Positions 11,492 through 21,343 of a stretch of 64,000 bases of DNA are shown one piece after another (the first letter of the stretch is position 1; the number at the start of each line of letters is the position of its first letter). Below the pieces are notes generated by a model. That model had not been told where the DNA came from and did no database searches. It worked only from the letters and a program-made list of their open reading frames with translations. The translations under genes and the position numbers were made by a program. The stretch spans positions 39,541,551-39,605,550 of the forward strand of contig OX123186.2 of NCBI GenBank assembly GCA_944739405.2, in the 5' to 3' direction. Origin of the DNA: Euclidia mi. Its lineage: Eukaryota; Arthropoda; Insecta; Lepidoptera; Erebidae.

Positions 11492-14371
11492 ATGTCGGAT
11501 ACAGACTCACATAGCGATGCCGATACCTTCCTTTCTGCTTCAAGTCTAGATGATAGTTTTGTAAGTGTTCCGTCTCTAGGAGACATTCTCCAGTCCCAGT
11601 TTTCGGACGTACCCAAGAACTTTAATGTAGTCCATTTAAATGCACAGAGTATTCCAGCCCATTTCCCCGATATGCTGGCCAACTTAGACTGCCAAAATAT
11701 CCATGCCATTTTAGTGTCAGAATCTTGGCTGAAACCTTGCCTTCCATCAGTGACTTATTCACTTCCAGGTTTTAATCTTATTAGAAATGATCGCCAGTTC
11801 GGCGGTGGGGGCGGTGTTGCCATATATTTACGTCACCATATTCCTTATCGCATAGTCACTATGTCACCGCAGCCGCCACCGTCAAACTCAGGCGAGCATG
11901 TCTTTTTGGAAGTAGAACTTCACCGCATAGAAGTACTTTTAGGTGTATATTATTCTCCGTCTAGTCGTGTTAACTTTTTTAATTCCTTTGAGCAAATATT
12001 GGAAAACCTAATTCCTTCATATGATCACACACTCATAATGGGAGACTTCAACACCTGCCTCCTTAAACAGGATTCTCGTACTGCTGCTTTCCGACGTGCT
12101 GCAGAGTCCTGCAATCTGTCAATTTTAAACTTAAATGCAACACATCACTTCCCTAATACTTCTCCTTCTCTTCTTGACCTTATTCTGGTTTCTTCCCTTC
12201 ATTTCGTTCATAGGCATGGTCAATGCACAGCGGATGCATTTTCTTACCATGACCTCATTTTTGTGTCATACAAGATTCGTCCTCCCAAAGCAAAGCCGAC
12301 GATAGTCTTGCAGCGCAATTTCAGTGGCATGGATCATGACAAACTGCGGGAAGATGCCGCCAATATTGACTGGGATCCACTTTATTCTTCAGACTGTGTC
12401 GACATAAAAGTCCATTTTTTAACAAGTAACCTCGTTAAATTATATGATGTGCACGCTCCAATCCGTGCTATTAAACTAAAACATTTACCAGCACCTTGGC
12501 TAAATGAGGACATCAAAAAACTCATGGCAAAAAAATCTGCAGTCAAGGCAAAATTTAAGCTTAGGCCTACACCACTAAACCAAGAAAAATACGTTGAGAT
12601 CAGAAATCACTGCAACAAGGTGTGTAGAAAAGCGCAACGCCAACATATTCATAAATCCGTTGAAAATGGTGATCCAGCTAAAGTCTGGCAATTTCTAAGA
12701 ACTCTGGGAGTTGGTAAGACACGACATCAACCCATTCCGAATAACGTCAACCTTGATTCACTCAACATACATTTCACTACTTCGTCCAATTTCGATGGCA
12801 ATATGAAAAGATATACTTTACAACATCTTTCTTCCTTACCAACCCCAAATTATTCTCCTTTTGTCTTCTCGCAATTTGCCGCCTGTGATGTTAAGAAGAG
12901 TATACTGGCAGCTACATCCAATGCAGTCGGTAATGACTGTATTAGCCGCAAAATGATCCTTCCTATCCTAGATGAAATTCTTCCAGTCCTATGTCATCTC
13001 CTTAACCATTCCGTTGTCCGTGGCATATTTCCATCTGCGTGGAAAGAGGCACTCATTATCCCCTTGCCTAAGAAATCTAAGCCTTGTTCCTTTGCAGATT
13101 ATCGTCCCATATCCATACTACCCTTCCTGTCAAAGGTCCTTGAACGTCTAATCCACACCCAACTCAGTTCTTTCCTTCGTAAAAATTCGCTCTTGAATCC
13201 CTATCAATCTGGTTTTCGCCCCGGCCACAGTACCGTTACTGCATTGGTTCATGTAACTGATGACATTAGGCGAGGTATGGATTATGGGAATCTTACGGTC
13301 TTGTCCTTACTCGATTTTAGCAATGCTTTTAACACCGTAGATTTCCATATCCTACTTGGCATCTTGCGCTCTCTTAACATATCTCCAGCGGCAATTGACT
13401 GGTTTCATAGTTACCTGTTTGGTCGCCGGCAGCGTATACGCATCGAAGACTCGTATTCCTCATGGTCTAACACGAATGCTGGTGTGCCACAGGGTGGCGT
13501 GCTATCTCCGTTACTCTTCGCAATATTCATTAATTCTATCTCAAACCAATTACTTTCTTCCTACCACCTTTACGCAGATGATTTGCAGATCTACACGCAA
13601 GCTCCCTTAAATAAGTTAGCAGAAGCTTGTACAACTATTAACACCGACTTGGCGCGGATCTGTGAATGGACCAAGAATTATGGACTCTTAGTAAATCCCG
13701 ATAAATCCCAACTGATCATTATAGGTAGCTCCAGAATGGTCTCAAAAATTAGTTGGCCCGATCTTCCGCGAATAACTTTTGATGGAAAAGATCTATCTTT
13801 CAGCAAATCAGTAAAAAATCTCGGGATCTATTTTGACGAAACCTTGTCTTGGGGACCACAGTTGCAGGAAACTAGTCGCAAACTATTTGCATCTGCAGGT
13901 TCATTGCGTAGGTTACGCAACTTCTTTCCGACTGCCACCAAAATTGCGCTTGCGGAATCTCTGCTTCTGCCTATACTTGACTACGCTGATGTCAGCTATC
14001 TTGACCCCAACGAAGAGCAGCTAGACAAACTTGAGCGTCTCCAAAATTTTTGCATACGATTTATATTTGGACTTCGCAAATATGATCACGTTTCAGAATT
14101 TCGCCTCAGGCTCAAGTGGCTGCCAATTCGTCTTCGCAGGAATACTCACATTCTCACATTATTATACAATGTCCTGTTTAATCCTAGTACCCCCTCTTAC
14201 CTCAAAGAACGTTTTAAGTTCATGAATGACACACATGTAAGGTCCTTGAGGTCGTCCAGGGATTTGACGCTGGAAATGCCAATGCATTCTACAAATTACT
14301 TTGACAAATCCTTTTCTGTTCAGGCTGTGCGCCTGTGGAATGCATTGCCAGTAGAGATGCAAAATCTCTAA
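11492..14371 (+). CDS. LINE A ORF2, endonuclease-reverse transcriptase (intact)
   Basis: A 959-residue replicase that nicks DNA and copies the element RNA at the nick. The N-terminal AP-endonuclease (about residues 45-255) shows HLNAQS, VSESW, a glycine-rich GGGGGVAIYL loop and LIMGDFNT near residue 183. The usual SDH motif reads SYHD here. The reverse transcriptase (about 515-780) carries IIPLPKKSKP, ADYRPISILP, SGFRPGHS, motif A LLDFSNAF, motif B AGVPQGGVLSP near 664 and motif C YADD near 694-697. A cysteine-poor C-terminal arm follows, and there is no RNase H domain. The start ATG follows an AT-rich spacer and there is no internal stop, so this copy may still be active. LINE D has the same protein in broken form. 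Confidence 0.9.
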   Translation: MSDTDSHSDADTFLSASSLDDSFVSVPSLGDILQSQFSDVPKNFNVVHLNAQSIPAHFPDMLANLDCQNIHAILVSESWLKPCLPSVTYSLPGFNLIRNDRQFGGGGGVAIYLRHHIPYRIVTMSPQPPPSNSGEHVFLEVELHRIEVLLGVYYSPSSRVNFFNSFEQILENLIPSYDHTLIMGDFNTCLLKQDSRTAAFRRAAESCNLSILNLNATHHFPNTSPSLLDLILVSSLHFVHRHGQCTADAFSYHDLIFVSYKIRPPKAKPTIVLQRNFSGMDHDKLREDAANIDWDPLYSSDCVDIKVHFLTSNLVKLYDVHAPIRAIKLKHLPAPWLNEDIKKLMAKKSAVKAKFKLRPTPLNQEKYVEIRNHCNKVCRKAQRQHIHKSVENGDPAKVWQFLRTLGVGKTRHQPIPNNVNLDSLNIHFTTSSNFDGNMKRYTLQHLSSLPTPNYSPFVFSQFAACDVKKSILAATSNAVGNDCISRKMILPILDEILPVLCHLLNHSVVRGIFPSAWKEALIIPLPKKSKPCSFADYRPISILPFLSKVLERLIHTQLSSFLRKNSLLNPYQSGFRPGHSTVTALVHVTDDIRRGMDYGNLTVLSLLDFSNAFNTVDFHILLGILRSLNISPAAIDWFHSYLFGRRQRIRIEDSYSSWSNTNAGVPQGGVLSPLLFAIFINSISNQLLSSYHLYADDLQIYTQAPLNKLAEACTTINTDLARICEWTKNYGLLVNPDKSQLIIIGSSRMVSKISWPDLPRITFDGKDLSFSKSVKNLGIYFDETLSWGPQLQETSRKLFASAGSLRRLRNFFPTATKIALAESLLLPILDYADVSYLDPNEEQLDKLERLQNFCIRFIFGLRKYDHVSEFRLRLKWLPIRLRRNTHILTLLYNVLFNPSTPSYLKERFKFMNDTHVRSLRSSRDLTLEMPMHSTNYFDKSFSVQAVRLWNALPVEMQNL

Positions 14372-14561
14372 ACATATTTAAGGGAATGTTAAAAAAGCAT
14401 TACCTCTCCATCTAACATCAAAAATGCAAACAAAATAATGACCATACTGAATGTAATGTCTTGCTATATAACATCTAGTCTTTGTATCATATGGCATTTT
14501 TATGTTTTTATTTTTATTGGTACAAATATACTTAGTATGTCCTATATATTATAAGTATTTG

Positions 14562-14563
14562 TA

Positions 14564-14600
<37 letters not shown>

Positions 14601-14601
14601 T
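14562..14601. repeat. (AT)n microsatellite in LINE A 3' UTR
   Basis: Alternating TA/AT run, interrupted once by ACAT, inside the 3' UTR. Confidence 0.9.
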
Positions 14602-14787
14602 ATGTATAATAATAATAATTTGTGTGTATATGTATTATATATAAGTAGGTATATAATATATATGGTTGATAAATGTATATATTTTTATTTAATATTATGT
14701 TTTGTTTTTTCTTTATTTCATTATTTAACTACACCACCACCACATAATGACTGCTTACATTATTTCTGTCCATCCTAAGGTTGCCTG

Positions 14788-14812
14788 GCAGAGATCGCAT
14801 CTAGCGATAAGG
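14788..14812 (+). promoter_or_regulatory. LINE A 3' stem-loop, probable RT recognition site
   Basis: A stem ATCGC-loop-GCGAT (14794-14808) lies in GGCAGAG...AAGGCCGCC. LINE G (22579-22594) and LINE D (60018-60033) carry AATGCC-4 nt-GGCATT in the same frame of GGTAGAG or GGGAGAA and AAGTCCGCC or ATGTCCACC. The stem sequence changes while pairing is kept, which argues for a selected RNA structure. Such 3' hairpins are how LINE reverse transcriptases recognise their template. Confidence 0.65.
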
Positions 14813-14892
14813 CCGCCGATTGTACATAGATATTAGTTAATTTACCAATGTACCTACTGTACGATTTTATTTTGGTGTACAATAAAGTGTAT

Positions 14893-14914
14893 TATCTATC
14901 TATCTATCTATCTA
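14893..14914 (+). repeat. (TATC)n 3' tail of LINE A
   Basis: Five TATC units close the element. The relatives D and G end in (AAAT)n instead. Confidence 0.85.
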
Positions 14915-14956
14915 TAAAAACTACAGATTGCTGCAGTCAGATGAGCAGAGTCAGCG

Positions 14957-14975
14957 CTGACGAAGATGTCGAAAC
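14957..14975 (+). other. Hammerhead-like core, possible Penelope-like terminal relic
   Basis: CTGACGA followed by AGATGTC and GAAAC matches the layout of the minimal hammerhead ribozymes in Penelope-like terminal repeats (CTGATGA, very short stem II, GAAAC), with one change in the first box. It is 40 bp past the LINE A tail. No flanking stem I or III was established. Confidence 0.25.
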
Positions 14976-15660
14976 TGATCCCATTACGTACCCTCAAATA
15001 ATTAAATTTCTTGGCTAATAGTGTTTCTTCAAATAGTAATTTCATTAGAATTTTTTTATAAAAATGTGAGCTCATAGTACTCTGGTCATTATAGTATTTT
15101 TCAATGTGATTTTTCTATTACAAAACACTTAATGTAAGATAAAATGCCGCTCAGTATAAATAAATCATTTGCCAAATATTGAAAAAAATGCAGGACGTAA
15201 CGTTGCCACTCAAACAAATATTAGGTCACTCAAATATTATGAAGCTTCTCATTTTGTATTTAAAGCAACTCAAATTAATGTTTGTTAGTTGTTGTTCTGT
15301 TGATTTCTCATCACTCAGCAGTTAATCGCTCACTTAGTAATTCTATAATTAATTATTTTTTATCCTTAATTAATTATTTTCGTCACTCAAAACTTTAATT
15401 TACATCTATAAAAATTAAAAAGAATTGGTGTGTCTGTTTGTAACATTAAAATAACCGCTTTTTAGTAAATGCAGATGCATGTATACACGGTACATATACC
15501 AAAACGACTATTTTTTAATTTTTGTCTTTCTGTCTGTCTCTGTCTGATTTATTTAGCTCCGTACAACAATTTTATAAGTAAATATTTATTGCGCAATAGG
15601 TACAAAACATATATATATATATACATTGTAATAATTACATTTGGCAAACAAAATATCTCG
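14976..15660. other. Unassigned AT-rich sequence with a Helitron-like fragment
   Basis: From about 15402 to 15450 the text (ATCTATAAAAATT, then GGTGTGTCTGTTTGTAAC) resembles the 5' end of the lepidopteran Helitron families seen at 19491 and 53542, but no 3' end follows. Nothing else is recognisable. Confidence 0.35.
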
Positions 15661-15663
15661 ATA

Positions 15664-15791
15664 AGCGGCAATAGGCTCGCCACCTATTACGTGGGATCAA
15701 AACACTGGCGAAAAGTGGGCGTTTAATATGCCTCTGCCTACCCCTTCGGGGAAACAGGCGTGAGTCTATGTATGTATGTATGTATGTATGT
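15664..15791 (+). mobile_element. SINE-like retroposon 3' part with (TATG)n tail
   Basis: Nearly identical to the inverted copy at 1179-1345 (both contain GGCAATAGGCTCGCCACC and CACCTATTACGTGGGA), and ends GGGGAAACAGGCGTGAGTC followed by about six TATG units. The tail equals the 3' end of the RTE-like LINE at 2091, including its TATG microsatellite. The tRNA-like head is missing. Confidence 0.65.
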
Positions 15792-15864
15792 AATAATTAA
15801 ATATTAAAGATAAGAGCTAGCCTAAAACTAATCTTTAATTAAGAAAAAAAAAGAAAGAAAACGA

Positions 15865-15892
15865 ATATATATATATATATATATATATATAT
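15865..15892. repeat. (AT)n microsatellite abutting the RLE-LINE 3' end
   Basis: About 14 uninterrupted AT units directly next to the stop codon of the minus-strand LINE at 15894-18665. Confidence 0.9.
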
Positions 15893-15893
15893 G

Positions 15894-18665
15894 CTATACT
15901 GCGTCACGGGAAGCTGCATCGATCAGCCTTTTTGCTGTTTCTCTGTATAGAGCACGAGCACTCGGGCCCCAGCGTTTCGACCCCAAACGGCTCAAAAACG
16001 TAATTCCCAACTAGATTTTGATATTTGCGCCGTTTGAGGGTCTCCGCCGATGCAGCAGCAGCGCCAGCTGAACCAGCTGTGCTTAGAAGATGTGATGGCG
16101 CAAGGGTATCGACGCAGGTGGCGTCCCACACCAGAGGCCTACCCATCTTCCAAGGTAATAATGACATACCGTCTGGTCTCTTCCCATCGTCACGTACCAG
16201 ACCATTAGGTTCAAGATGAGCTGGTACACCGGCGGTGGAAAGAGCACGACGGATTATGTCATTAATATGGGCGTGTCTGGAAATACGCCCTGCACTTCTG
16301 CTGCATGATAGGCCATGGTGGCCAAGGCTATCGACGGCCTCCCCACAGTTGCAACGATGCGGAGAAACACAAACAGCACCCAAGCGAAGGCACGAAGCGA
16401 TGCGTAGTATCGTCCAACATAGTTCCTATATTGGACGATGGAAGCACTTGAAGCCATAGCCCCGATTCCCACTCTCCCACAGCCAACAAGTGGGCGCGCT
16501 CTGCAACACCAGAAGCAGTAGTTAATAGATTATCTCTAATTTTGCTGCAAAGCGGCCCGTCCCATTGTCTCTGAGAGAAAAGATTTCGGGGCAAGTCAGA
16601 GCTCCGGCAAGCCATTTTCCAAGCGTTTATGGCATCAGTCTTACACGGCACCTCGGAATCAACCAGTGTGGGTTCTAGAATTTTCCTGGTCAATTCCCCA
16701 GTGCCATGGACCGAGGCCAAAAACACTGGCAAACTAACATCAGGAATTTTGCGAACGCCGAGGCCGCCCAAACGAACTGGTAAAGTTGCTTGAAGCCACA
16801 CTTGGTCGTTCATGTTAAGATTTAGAATTTTGCTCAAAGTGTTTCGAATCACATTATCTATGGTTTCCAAAAGAGATGAATGTTTCCAAAAGGGAGATGA
16901 CCGCAGAAAAATTGTGAATTTTGGAGTGAAGAGGCAATGCCGAATAATTGTGTAAGCTGAATGTAAATTGATTTTGCATAGCCGTTCTGAAGATTCACAG
17001 AAATTTTGAATTTTCTCATTTACAAAAGTTTCAAAAGCTTCTTCAAAAATGGGGGACCCGAGAAGGCGAAAGGTAGATTTATTGATTACCTTTATATTTG
17101 GCGTCAAAGAATTAAATTTTGAAAGTACCGAAAAGTGTTCTAATGTATCATTTATGAAAATTTCACATTTATTGGAATTTAGTTCTAAACCGATATTGCC
17201 AAACTGATTTTTAAAAAATTCTAAATCTTGTGGAACCGTGGCTACATCGCCTCCAAGAGTACCATCGTCCAAGTACCAGATGTTTAATTTCGAATTTATT
17301 TGTTTTATAATAGGATGAATGGCTAAACTAAAAATGACTGGCCCGAGAGGGTCACCTTGCTGACACCCAAATGCTGATTCTAATAAATTGTCCTTATAAA
17401 TTAATTTGGATGGATGCCTATAGCATTGCCAAAGATATTTGAAAATTTTGGGTGTTTCTAATTTGGCTTGTGACAGCAAGGTGTCCCTATTCACTGAGTT
17501 GAATGCATTCTTTAAATCAATCTTTAAAATGAACTCACTTTCACCGCAGCCAAGGAACGTAGACAGCGCATGTATGGCAGCCTCACAGCCTCCTTTTGAA
17601 CCAAATCCTAGTTGGATTGGCTGAAATTTATGGACCAGGGTGGCGCTGTAATATTTGCAGCATAATTTGGCTGCCATACGTCTGTAAGTACACCCTACGG
17701 CAATGGGTCGGATGCCACCATCTTTCTTGCGTAGGGCGCACAAGTTGGCCCCATACAATACGTCAATGACATCTGTGACCACATTGCCGGAGAGCATAAG
17801 ATTCATTAAAGCCGTTAGTTCCCTCAAAAGTGCATCACCGGCGTCCCCAGCACTTGCACATACGAGGTCTTTCAGGTGTTGAAGTGTGAAGCCATCAGTG
17901 CCGCCAGCAGATCCACTTTGGAAGGAACATACGGCTTCAAGTACGTCCTTGGCTGAAACATGAAGACAATCAGAACTTTCCTCCGGCATGTCAGGGAAAG
18001 AGAGGTCATTAGCTGGCGCTGGGTAAACCTGCTTGCAAACCTGCAAGTGTGTCTGCAGAGCAAAGCGCCCCCACATCGCTACTAAACAATAACCTAGACG
18101 CTCCCCGAATGTCACCTTCCCTTAGTTTTGATTCTACATATTGATAAATTGTTTTATTAAATCTACGGGTGGAAAATTTTGGGTCATTATTCGTGTCAGA
18201 ATGACTACATTTTTCCTTAATTTGGCTTGTCAAAGATTTTTGTGTTATTCGATTGCTCTCTACGTGTAAAATCCTGTAAGGAAAGGTAAGCAACTGTTCC
18301 CAGGCTGTTTTAGAGTTTTCACGGATGACGAGACCAATACAATCAGCTAAACTCTGAGCGACTGCTGGTCTCGCGCCACGTGGAACTCGCCTTAATACCG
18401 GAATTTTTTAAAGTACCTAGATGTTGCCAAAATGGAATTTGGGAAGAACTAGAAAGTGGAATAATATCAGGGCCAGGGAGTACATTTTGGTTTTTGTGCA
18501 CTTTACCAAAATGTACTCTCAAGCCCCGCTTACCTTTAAAAAACCGAGCCTGGGACCAAGCTGGGCAGCGCACCAGGTTAGTCAGCGATGTGGCAGATTG
18601 ATTTGTGGCACTTCCTTCCGCATTCACTTGTTGCTTGCATATATACTTATTTATATATGTTTATA
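15894..18665 (-). pseudogene. LINE with restriction-like endonuclease (RLE), frameshifted
   Basis: A single-ORF non-LTR retrotransposon of about 910 codons, read in four shifted pieces. The N-terminus (18343-18627) has a zinc-finger-like RCPAW...LRVHFGKVH in which the second cysteine of CPxC is now tryptophan. The main piece (16328-18115, 595 residues) is the RT: KIDLKNAF with Asp about 200, FGCQQGDPLGP about 249-259 and WYLDDGTLGG about 280-289, so YLDD replaces the commoner YADD and the catalytic aspartates are kept. The C-terminus (15904-16383) has a CCHC knuckle (CNCGEAVDSLGHHGLSC) and a PD-(D/E)XK-type nuclease (KRPDG, then VWDATCVDT). It ends at a TAG against (AT)n. Architecture fits R2-like RLE elements, but no rDNA surrounds it. 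Shifts lie near 18030 and 16385. The clade is uncertain. Confidence 0.8.
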
Positions 18666-19194
18666 GAATATATTATAAAACCCTAAAAATAATATAACAC
18701 AACAAATTTGATATCATACATTGTTTTGGCATGTTTATATTTTGCTGACAGGCCGTCGCCAAGGGGCTGGCGTCGCGTTCCGTCACTGCTGTCTTCTTAT
18801 TTATTTTCCTAATAGGTACTTTAAAATTGTCTATTACAAAATTAATTATAAAAATACACAAAAAGCAGTCTTGCACAGTTTAGGATTTTACGTTTTCACC
18901 CGCATTCTTGCTTACAGAAATGTATTGTTGGTATACGGGTTAGGTATTATGCTGTAGTATTGTTGGTATCCTTTTTATAATTTATTCGCAAGAATTTCTT
19001 CAAAAATTGCTCGCCATTTTTAATTCTTAGTGTGTCTTTTTGGTAGATCTGCAACTTATTGTGATTTGTGATATGCTGTAATAAATTATAATTTTCTTGA
19101 CAAAGGCGCCGCAAGTTTTCCCTTATTTAATATTTTAAAATAATTATTATAAATTTTAAATATTAAATTTACTTGTTGACAGTAACGTTCCGTT
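18666..19194. other. Unassigned sequence
   Basis: Opposed short frames at 18673-18957 show no domain, and no repeat partner was found. Confidence 0.35.
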
Positions 19195-19377
19195 TCGTGT
19201 TGGAGAAAGTCTCTGTCTGTCTGTTTGTTTTCGCTAATGTCTGGAACGGCTGGACTGATTTTGACGGGACGTTCACTGGTGGATTGATGATGTACCAAGG
19301 AGTACTTTGGCTATAAATTAACCGGGTACGCGAAGTAGTTCCCTCAGGAAGCGGGTGAAACCGCGGGCAACAGCTAG
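19195..19377 (+). mobile_element. Helitron-like element, 5' end unclear
   Basis: The 3' end reads GCGGGTGAAACCGCGGGCAA then CAG-CTAG|T. It has a GCGG...CCGC stem just before CTAG, the lepidopteran Helitron terminator. The body includes TGGAACGGCTGGACTGATTT, a phrase common in these families. The 5' TC end could not be fixed. Confidence 0.55.
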
Positions 19378-19490
19378 TTTGCATATAAGATTGTATTAGT
19401 TGGTATGCGGTTACAAAGATTACTCAATGGTTGTATAGAAATAGATATTTGCATTACAGCATAAATTAGTACTACTTGCCAACATAATAG

Positions 19491-19693
19491 TCTATACTAA
19501 TATAATAAAGAGGAAAGATTTGTATTTTTGTATGTTTGTAAAGAATAAACAAAAAAGTGCTGGACCGATTTAAAAAATTCTTGCACCATTATAACGCTAC
19601 ATTATCCCTGAGTAACATTTCTAGAAAATATTAGGGAAAATATTATTATTACAAATTAATGTCCACCCGTGCAAAGCCGGGACGGGCCGCTAC
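19491..19693 (+). mobile_element. Helitron-like element with decayed 3' end
   Basis: Starts TCTATACTAATATAATAAAG, a typical 5' end, and closes with CCCGTGCAAAGCCGGGACGG then CCGCTAC. The expected CTAG has become CTAC. The body contains GTGCTGGACCGATTT. Non-coding. Confidence 0.6.
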
Positions 19694-21140
19694 TCATTAA
19701 TATAACTATAGGTAATTAATATAATTATAGTTCAACTAATATTTTGTAATGTTGTGTGGAAATTAACATATTTAGGTTAAAAAAAAAACTACAGCTTACC
19801 GGTATTTTTTTGTCGCACAGGTGATCTCAAAGGGAACAACATCAATATGTGTGTTTGCATTTGGAACAACCAGACTTAAAATAAAAATTAATGGATCATA
19901 CTGCGTAATCACCGCATGGATCATACCGCGTAATCAGCGATCATAGAGCGAAATTAAAAAGTTAAAAAATATTGTAACAATGCTATAAAAATAATTAGTC
20001 GTAAATATTGTAACTTTACTAGACTTAGGCCACCTCACCTAGGATAGTATTAATAATTGACGGCACCGCATATCTACTGGAAATCTTCTTTACTCTATGA
20101 ACGATAACAGGTATGCGACGCTTTCTTCTATTTGTCAGTAAAGTGCGTGAGAAGCTTGGGTTTCTAGCGTCTCGGACAATTTGTTTTGTCTGTGACAAGA
20201 AGAAAACAATAATGTCGAATTAATAAAAATAAATAAATGAAATACAAATGTTGTACCAGAGCCTGGAAATACGCGTAACACAGCTAGAAATAAAAATATC
20301 GAGGATATTAAACCTCGATCAAGTATTGATGATCGAAGATATTAAAGGTTGGGTACAGAAAGTTGGCTCCAAACCCTTTACACACCTTATTTACAAATTC
20401 TAACTTTAACCATGCTTTGGCCAGTGTTAAGATAGAATTTATTCTGTTGGAGAAAGTAATATTGTTGCTTCAATCGAATACTACATTTAAAAGTACAAAG
20501 TATGTATACCTATTAGTTATATTTAGCGCCATGTAATTAGTTTTGATAAATAAAAAACTTTAAGTATAAATGTTTAAAGTCCCTCTAAAGTGCATAGTTC
20601 TTACAACAAAATCTGGATATTATACAGCTGTCAAAAGGTCCAAAATCTATACGATAATTTTTCCGGCTTAATGCAGTCACAAAATGTATGGTTTTATTTT
20701 GTTCCGACGCAGTATATTACAATTTAAAGAAGGCCCGAACGAAAGCCTCAATTTAGGTAAAAGCCTTGAACTTCTCCGTAATTTGTTGCCTTTTCTAAAA
20801 ATTTAAAATACGAGATATTTTATAGGCTTGATCCTTATTTAAAACTCTGGTTCATGCCCTAATTAATTACTAAAGGCAAATTGTTGGAAAGGGCTTACTA
20901 GGAAACTTTGATGAATCAATATTTTACAAAATTCACGTTATTGGTCTTTAAACCAGCAATTCTGATATTTTAAGTATATCTTTTTATATCCGGTAAATAA
21001 AATAGCCTTATGAATTGGTAACACTGGTAAAATAATAGAGAGATGTGCTCCGTTTTATGTAAAGCTGATTTAAAATACAAAAATAGTTTTACTGGCTGCG
21101 CATTTGCATATTGTGAAACACTTCTGAATTTATAAAGAAA
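19694..21140. other. Unassigned AT-rich sequence
   Basis: No open frame with recognisable content and no repeat partner. A short palindrome (ATCGAGG-8 nt-CCTCGAT) lies near 20298-20319. Confidence 0.35.
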
Positions 21141-21343
21141 ATCTTCACTGATGTCAGGCTTGAGCTAAATTAGACACATTCATACAAGTATATTGGCCAA
21201 AATAAATGAATGAAGTATCTTATACTTAGCTATTCGGCTGCAAACGCGACGTTTTCAAGACACGTTGGCACGTGGACGTCGATACCGGATTCACAATTTT
21301 TGCAAATGTTCATTAAGATACAACTTATCTTTTATCACAAATA
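21141..21343 (-). repeat. Left direct repeat of Pao element P1 (partial 3' LTR)
   Basis: A 203-bp block that recurs at 26505-26707 with four substitutions and no indel, bracketing a minus-strand BEL/Pao element. This is best read as LTR sequence. At 21343 the match ends abruptly at the 5' end of LINE G, so the outer part of this LTR (its U3, to the right) is gone. Confidence 0.65.

Larger units (their letters stand above)
10090..14916 (+). mobile_element. LINE A, near full-length non-LTR retrotransposon
   Basis: A two-ORF non-LTR element with a leader, ORF1 (10273-10992), a 499-bp spacer, ORF2 (11492-14371) and a 3' UTR ending in a (TATC)n tail at 14893-14914 after an AATAAA-type signal. Both ORFs are open. 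It belongs to the same family as LINE D (55322-60086) and fragment G (21344-22640): the proteins are alike throughout, and all three share a 3' stem-loop. The ORF spacer of A and D shares CTGGCGGGTGG. The 5' end is approximate, and no target duplication was found. The clade is not settled from sequence alone; a Jockey or CR1 relative is likely. Confidence 0.85.

Noticed and set aside
15894..18665. R2 element in an rDNA unit
   Set aside because: No 28S sequence flanks it; AT repeats and unassigned DNA are on either side.
21141..21343. Assigning exact TG...CA LTR ends to the P1 repeats
   Set aside because: The bases preceding the TG (ATCTTCAC) are also shared by both copies, and no TGG primer site follows, so the edge is uncertain.
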